This document shows positions 58,486-64,000 of a DNA stretch of 64,000 nt, in pieces (within the stretch, counting starts at the first letter, position 1; every line of letters begins with the position of its first letter). The stretch spans positions 426,741 through 490,740 of the forward strand of contig VZQC01005068.1 of assembly GCA_009823505.1 (NCBI GenBank). The letters are read 5' to 3'. Below the pieces are notes generated by a model. The model was not told the origin of the DNA and ran no database searches. It saw nothing but the letters and a program-made list of their open reading frames with translations. Both the position numbers and the translations under genes were made by a program. The stretch comes from Rhizomys pruinosus. Taxonomy: Eukaryota > Chordata > Mammalia > Rodentia > Spalacidae.

Positions 58486-59593
58486 TAAATGTGTTCTGTT
58501 ATCAGAGTAAACAGAAGGAAAAATCAACTTTTAGAGTTTCATATTTACCCATGTAACTTTAAGTTAAGCTAAAGTTTTAAAGTGGCAGTTTTCTGTCTGT
58601 AAATTTTTCAAGTGCTAACATTGTCTCATTTTCTAAAATCTCAGAAAGGGCTCAGATCCGTGACTGGTGCTCCTCTAAGTTACTTAACATGTAGGACTAG
58701 ATAGATTTAAATGGTTCCAGTCTGTGTTCTTTCAAATTAGCATCCTGGTTTCCTGCCCATTGTGCTGTACCTTGTGATCTCACAAGCTCTGCTGTTTGTT
58801 TAATAGGATAAGGCTGATTATTGGTCTGACTAGGTTCAATTTACAATTCCAAGTTTGCACTAACGTGGGCTTTATTGCCTGACCTCCTTTTCCATCATCT
58901 ACCTGTCCCGTCATTGTCAGTACAATGAAAGTTAACTTACAATGTGAAGTTTTACACCTACATTTAAAATTCTAGAAACAGGCAATTCTTGAAGTGGTTT
59001 ATTAATCTAATGGCTTTGAAGTTTCATCTTGCAGCCACTACCTCCTTTTGTTGTTTTGCGCTCAGTAGTGAGGAGTACTTTTATGTTGACATAGTCTTTG
59101 TAGCAGAAGGTGATGGAGAAGGAAGAGTGAACAAGAGTGAACAGAATCATAAGTTCATGAACTATAGGTACTAAGTCACTGTTCATATTTAATTGATAAG
59201 TTTCCAGGCATCTGGATTGGTACCACACTCATCAGTATGCCTAGCCTAGCCAATATAGAATATAAAAATAGGCCAGAGCCTATCTGTTTTTAGAACAGTT
59301 TGATTCAGTTGAAGAACTGGCATAGTTTGTCTTTTATAAACTACTCTTGCACAAATTGTAAATTGATACTGTGAAACAAATTGAAAGCATTGCCTCTTTG
59401 CATCATATACCTCATTTTTCAGGACCTTTCTAAACTGCTTTATAAAGAGCTCTGCAGATAGGGATAGTTTTCTGAAGAGGAAGTCCAAATGGACAGGATT
59501 TACAACTGAACTTTCCTACAAACCTTGAAGTGCGGTTTCTCTAACTAGCCTTTATATAGTGCGTCTATGATTTCTTTGTAAACTGTAAACCAT
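58486..59593. other. Intronic single-copy DNA
   Basis: No repeat or gene recognised. Confidence 0.5.
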
Positions 59594-59751
59594 GAAGCTG
59601 GGTGGTGGTGGCGCACGCCTTTAATTCTAGCACTCCTGCACGTCTTTAATCCTAGCACTCAGGAAGCAGAGGTGGGCGAATCTTTGTGAGTTCATGGCCA
59701 GCCTGGTCTACAGAGTGAGTTCCAGGACAGCTGGGGCTACAGGGAGACCCT
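59594..59751 (+). repeat. B1 SINE with internal duplication, tail displaced
   Basis: The left arm carries ctttaattctagcactc and then again ctttaatcctagcactc, a local duplication of about 27 bp. The 3' arm stops at gggagaccct and the A tail is missing here. An A38 run follows about 900 bases later at 60,658. Confidence 0.88.
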
Positions 59752-60640
59752 ATTTATTGCTTCAACATATGCATCAAATATACATCACCACCTATACTAA
59801 TATCATATCTGCATACAAACTGTCATTTCCATATTCATATTTCAGGATTCACATTTTTCATTTTTAAATTTATATTACTCTAACATATGTGTACATATCC
59901 TCCACCCATATACCAAGACTTACAAGTCTAAAAATAAGTGGTGTGTTAATTCTAGAGCCTATTAAGGGATTTACCATAATAGAGCACAGTTGCTTTCAGG
60001 GAAAGGGTTAGATAACATTGATGCTGCTCCGTTTGCCTTACAACTCGGTGCTTAGTGCTCGCATCACAAATGGGGGATACCATTCATCGTTTGTTTTCTG
60101 GGACTGTGTTAATTCACTTTATCAATATCTTCCATCCATTTATCTGCAAAATCATGACTGTCATCTTTCTTTGCTGTTGCATAGAATTCCACTTGTAGAT
60201 CAACCACATTTTCACCATCCAGTCATCAGTTGGCATTCAAGGGGCATTTGGGTTGGTTCCAGCTCTTCACTATTGTGAAGAGAGGCTGCAATTGAACATG
60301 GCTGTGGTGCTGTATCTTGCAATAGGAGATCTTGTGGGATATACCCAGGGAGTAGTATGGCTGTGTTCATCCTATTTTATACTGGTTAAGGCTCATTTTG
60401 AGTCTTTAGGCAGCCAGGAAGCAGTAGCTTCTGTAAAAAAAAAAAAAGAAAATAAAAGAAAAAAGAAGCCTATAGCATTAACTTCCAGAATATATAAACT
60501 ACGCCAAAAACAAAAAGATAGTAACGAAACAAACAAAGACAACACCACTCTAAAAGATGGAGTAAAAAGCCCTGAACAGAGATCTTCACAAGTGAAGAAG
60601 AAAAAAGATGGCTGAGAAACATCTTTTAAAAATTTTTCAC
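59752..60640 (+). repeat. Noisy duplicate of 63,121-63,990
   Basis: Same order as the right-edge sequence (tatttattgcttcaacatatgc, L1 3' UTR and ORF2 end in minus orientation, then inverted L1 ORF2) but with many one-base insertions and deletions. It is bounded by the body of a B1 on the left and by a poly-A on the right. Confidence 0.9.
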
Positions 60641-60656
60641 TGGTGCAGGTGGTGCA

Positions 60657-60657
<1 letters not shown>

Positions 60658-60695
<38 letters not shown>
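60658..60695. repeat. A38 homopolymer
   Basis: 38 consecutive A, the longest homopolymer in the window, followed by cccaaaacaaaaaacaaac. Probably the tail of the B1 at 59,594. Confidence 0.9.
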
Positions 60696-60697
<2 letters not shown>

Positions 60698-60699
60698 CA

Positions 60700-61325
60700 A
60701 AACAAAAAACAAACTGTCAACCAATATTTTTACCGCTCTAGTTTGTGTTATATTTTCTTTTGCTTCATGCTGTTTTAGGATTATTCTGTGATTTTTTTAA
60801 ATTATATTTTAGAGTTTTACATTGCTAATGGGAGGGAAAATGATTTTTACAAGACATGTCCATGTAATTTATTTTTGAAAGCTTTTGCTGAATAGCTAGG
60901 ATTGCTGCCAATTTTGACAGTCTCGGTATTTGGGAAAATGTATTACTTGAAAACATGACATAGAATGTTGAGTTAACAATGTGCATACATGTGTGGTGTA
61001 CACAAGAAAACACACAACACACTTTGAGTATTTCTACAGGAGATTTTCTCTCTTTATCTGTATAGTGGTCATCTTTTCGTTATAACAGTGTGCATTGAGG
61101 GCATGATCCAAGACTTAGAATTTGCTATGGAAGTACAATGCATATTGAATTTTGTATGAAGTACTGTTTGTTTACATTCTATAGCTGTTATATTTTGCCA
61201 GTTTTTAAATGATTTCAGAGGAGGTCCTAGGAAACTAAGATTAGTGATAGGTGTGGTTTGTGTATAGGTACTCAAGTTCCCTTCTCATAGTGTGAATATA
61301 AGTATTGGCACAATGGCTACTACAG
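60700..61325. other. AT-rich intronic DNA
   Basis: Nothing recognised. Confidence 0.5.
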
Positions 61326-61343
61326 AATTAAAAGATAGATTGA

Positions 61344-61878
61344 GGGTTCAGCAATGCCATAGCCTGCATCAGAGCTCCATTCCCTTCTCACCACTGAACA
61401 GACACCATTGAATGGATATACAACATTTTGTTTACCAGTTCTTCCATTGATAGACAACTGAGGCTTTCATCCCACTTTTTGACTATCATGACTTACATTG
61501 CCATGAGCATTCATGTTCAAGTTTTTGCATGGCTGTGTTTCCATACAGGAGGGTGTGAACCACAAGTAAAATTGCTGGTTCTTTTAAAAGCAAGTGCCAT
61601 TTATCATAATAGAGGCTGTCTAACATCTACCCAAAGTAGTCAACACTGTTTTCCATCCAGAGTGAGCTTATTCTCTAGTCAATTTATAATCTTAGTAAAC
61701 CTCATATCTGTCTACAACTTTCAGTTATCTAAGTGGATGTTTGTACTTGTGGTTTCCATTTGAGTTTCTTTGATAGATTAATGGTACTATGCAGCATCCA
61801 ATGTGCTTTCAGGATTTGTGAGTGTCTTCCCTGGCAAAGTGTATATGTAAATAAATATTGCCTTTTTCTTAAAAAAAA
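61344..61878 (+). pseudogene. Processed retrocopy of an unidentified transcript (no protein)
   Basis: 535 bases ending in an AATAAA signal (at about 61,850) 18-20 bases before an A tail, flanked by the 14-base repeat aaaagatagattga at 61,330-61,343 and 61,879-61,892. The left site contains TTAAAA, the L1 endonuclease preference. The body includes the reverse of an old L1 ORF2 end (ctgaggctttcatcccactt, catgagcattcatgttcaag). The source was therefore probably a 3' UTR or non-coding RNA carrying an antisense L1. I do not know the source gene. Confidence 0.75.
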
Positions 61879-61892
61879 AAAAGATAGATTGA

Positions 61893-62892
61893 ACAAATGT
61901 CAATCTCAACTGTGTTTCTGAATTTGAAAATGTGCATAGAACTTTCTTATATTCTTCTTACATGTTGAAAACTGGACTAGGTGTAACTATATTATAGGGA
62001 AAGCAGAGATTGTATTTATTACTCACCTTTGTTTCTTGTTATACCACAAAGTTGTTGCTTAAGTGTCAAGCTGATTTCATTGGTGCGTGAGAAAAAGTGA
62101 ATGTATCTGTAAGGAACAAGAAAGAATCCCATATAAAGAAGTTTTAAAAGGGCATTCACTGTTCAGTGATCAGGTATGTAGTAAGTACTATAGTCCTATG
62201 GGGGCAAATGTATAGAATTTTAAACATTTTGCCATAATTACACATTTTTTTTTTGCTTTTTACCTGATGTAATTGTTTCTTGTAATAAAACCTTTACTGG
62301 TTGAAAACTTTTAGTGTTGTAAACTGACCTCTGAAGAGTGAATTTTGCAGAATTAAAATTTGGGGAAAATAAAAAAATAACATGCTAATATATGACAGGC
62401 TTCATTTGCTTATAGTTAATAAATAAATAAAGTCCTTTCTTTGACTAATCCAAATATTTCAGGTACCACAACTGAGTTAAATATCATAGGTCCTTCGATA
62501 ACATAGATCTAAATTTGAATTAAAAACATATTAACTGTAAGTGTATGAAATTCATGTTTTTTTTTGCTAGCTCCTCAATCCACAGATCACCATTATGAAT
62601 GAATAAAGTACATTATGATAGGCAACTAACCATTTCACTTCTTTCAAAATCTATGAACTGATCACTTTGTCTTTGTTGCTTAGTTCATGCACAGAAAACC
62701 AAGGCTTCCTATTACCTGTTGAGAAACCCATGTTTCATGAAAATTGATAGATATATAAGTGCATTTGTGAGTTTTCAAGATAAAAGTACAGAAAATAAAG
62801 AAGTAATAATGTCCAAAGTGAAATTCAAATTAAACATAAATGGAATTATAGAAGAAATAAATCATGGTGAGAATGTTGCCATTGGTACTATT
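61893..62892. other. AT-rich intronic DNA
   Basis: No repeat or gene recognised. Confidence 0.5.
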
Positions 62893-63030
62893 TGAGCTAT
62901 ATCTGGTAGTACATACCTGTAATCCTAGAACTCAAGAGGCTGAGGCAGGAGGATAGATTGTGAATTCAAGGCTAAGCTGGGATACATAGTTTGAAGCTAG
63001 CCTGTGGCTTGGAATATATAACAAGACCCT
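62893..63030 (+). repeat. Old B1-type SINE
   Basis: agtacatacctgtaatccta and caagaggctgaggcaggagg, ending in acaagacccttt. It is a diverged early B1 type. Confidence 0.75.
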
Positions 63031-63795
63031 TTCTTTTTTTTTTTTTTATTGTCCTTGGAGGAACTTTACTGTTTCAGTCGGTTCCCTGTCCCAGTTCTTC
63101 TGCTGTTGTTCCCTCCAATCCATATTTATTGCTTCAACATATGCATATATATACACATCACACCTATACTAATATCATATTATCTGCATACAAACTGTCA
63201 TTTCCATATCATATTTCAGGATTCACATTTTTCATTTTTAAATTTATATTACTCTAAAATATGTGTACATATCCTCCACCCATATACCAAGATTACAAAG
63301 TCTAAAAATAAGTGGTGGGTTAATTCTAGAGCCTATTAAGGGATTTACATAATAAGAGCACAGTTGCTTTCAGGGAAAGGGTTAGATAACATTGATGCTG
63401 CTCAGTTTGCCTTACAACTCGGTGCTTAGTGCTAGCATCCACAAATGGGGGATACCATTCATCGTTTGTTTTTCTGGGACTGTGTTAATTCACTTATCAT
63501 AATATCTTCCATCCATTTATCTGCAAAATTCATGACGTCATCTTTCTTTGCTGTTGCATAGAATTCCACTGTGTAGATCAACCACATTTTCTCTATCCAC
63601 TCATTGGTTAAGGGGCATTTGGGTTGGTTCCAGCTCTCCACTATTGTGAAGAGAGCTGCAATTGAACATGGCTGTGCGTGTATCTCTGCAGTAGGAAAAG
63701 TCTTGTGGGTATATACCCAGGAGTAGTATGGCTGTGTCATACTATTTACTACTGGTTAAGCTCATTTTGAGTCTTTAGGCAGCCAGGAAGCAGTA
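63031..63795 (-). mobile_element. L1 3' segment, minus strand (twin-primed pair)
   Basis: T-run at 63,034-63,046 (A tail), 3' UTR to about 63,430, then the end of ORF2 with WNQPKCPLTNEWIEKMW to about 63,760. The A-rich junction at 63,804-63,830 separates it from an inverted L1 piece. Confidence 0.8.
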
Positions 63796-63830
63796 GCTTC
63801 TGTAAAAAAAAAAGAAAAGAAAAGAAAAAA

Positions 63831-64000
63831 GAAAGCCTATAGCATTAACTTCCAGAATATATAAACTACGCAAAAAACAAAGAAGTAAGAAAACAAATGT
63901 CTCACTCAAAAGATGGAGTAAAAAGCTGAACAGAGACTTCACAAGTGAAGAAATAAAGATGGCTGAGAAACATCTTAAAAAGTGTTCGACATCATTAATA
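63831..64000 (+). mobile_element. L1 inverted 5' segment (ORF2), runs off the window
   Basis: ttccagaatatataaactac and gatggctgagaaacatctta match ORF2 at 40,380-40,510, upstream in L1 of the adjoining minus-strand piece. The pair has opposite orientations and the order expected from twin priming. Confidence 0.8.

Noticed and set aside
26031..64000. Search for Rundc3b exon 2 and for neighbouring genes such as Abcb1
   Set aside because: No stretch coding for the expected continuation after LITVCR, and no ABC-transporter motif, was recognised. A short exon could be missed by eye; TBLASTN would settle it.

Overview
The window is nuclear DNA of a muroid rodent. It carries B1, B2, B3, B4/RSINE-type and ID SINEs, L1 elements in every state of decay, MaLR-type LTR elements, and one coding exon that I recognise as exon 1 of Rundc3b (RUN domain containing 3B, + strand, start codon at 25,677, splice donor at 25,787). 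The young B1 copies share a 3' arm (ggctacagggagaccctgtc) that lacks the extra block I remember from house-mouse B1, so this is probably not Mus; I do not name a species.

Layout. 1-17,670 is repeat-rich upstream DNA that largely duplicates 31,938-37,700. 17,676-20,060 is a broken L1 in minus orientation, invaded by a B1 and an LTR. 20,061-24,260 holds SINEs, microsatellites and single-copy DNA. 24,540-26,030 is the GC/CpG-rich promoter region, with Rundc3b exon 1 and a four-run G-quadruplex motif just inside intron 1. From 25,787 to the end is intron 1: quiet AT-rich DNA to 31.9 kb, the second copy of the duplication (31.9-37.7 kb), an old L1 3' UTR (38.0-39.3 kb), a young L1 3' end (40.2-41.3 kb), an old L1 body with nested insertions (43.6-48.2 kb), a nearly full-length minus-strand L1 with 5' UTR tandem repeats (49.3-54.8 kb), an L1 5' end (57.3-58.5 kb), a retrocopy with target-site duplications (61.3-61.9 kb) and an inverted, twin-primed L1 at the right edge. 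I did not find exon 2, so intron 1 runs past the window.

The main unexpected structure is not a gene system but two pairs of near-identical segments in which one copy is clean and the other is full of single-base insertions and deletions. In the large pair, the left copy (246-1,757 plus 13,405-17,670) is split by 11,647 bases of noisy repeat sequence that contain a single N at 13,404. In the small pair, 59,752-60,640 repeats 63,121-63,990 and sits between a B1 and its own A-tail. Both look like uncorrected long-read gap filling and haplotype duplication in the assembly. A real duplication bracketing Rundc3b exon 1 is the alternative. The left copy also carries an LTR with internal sequence attached where the right copy has a solo LTR with a perfect 5-bp target duplication.

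No CRISPR, operon, phage or other prokaryote-type system is present. Apart from the 110-bp exon, every open frame I examined lies in a transposon, a SINE, a microsatellite or a CpG island.
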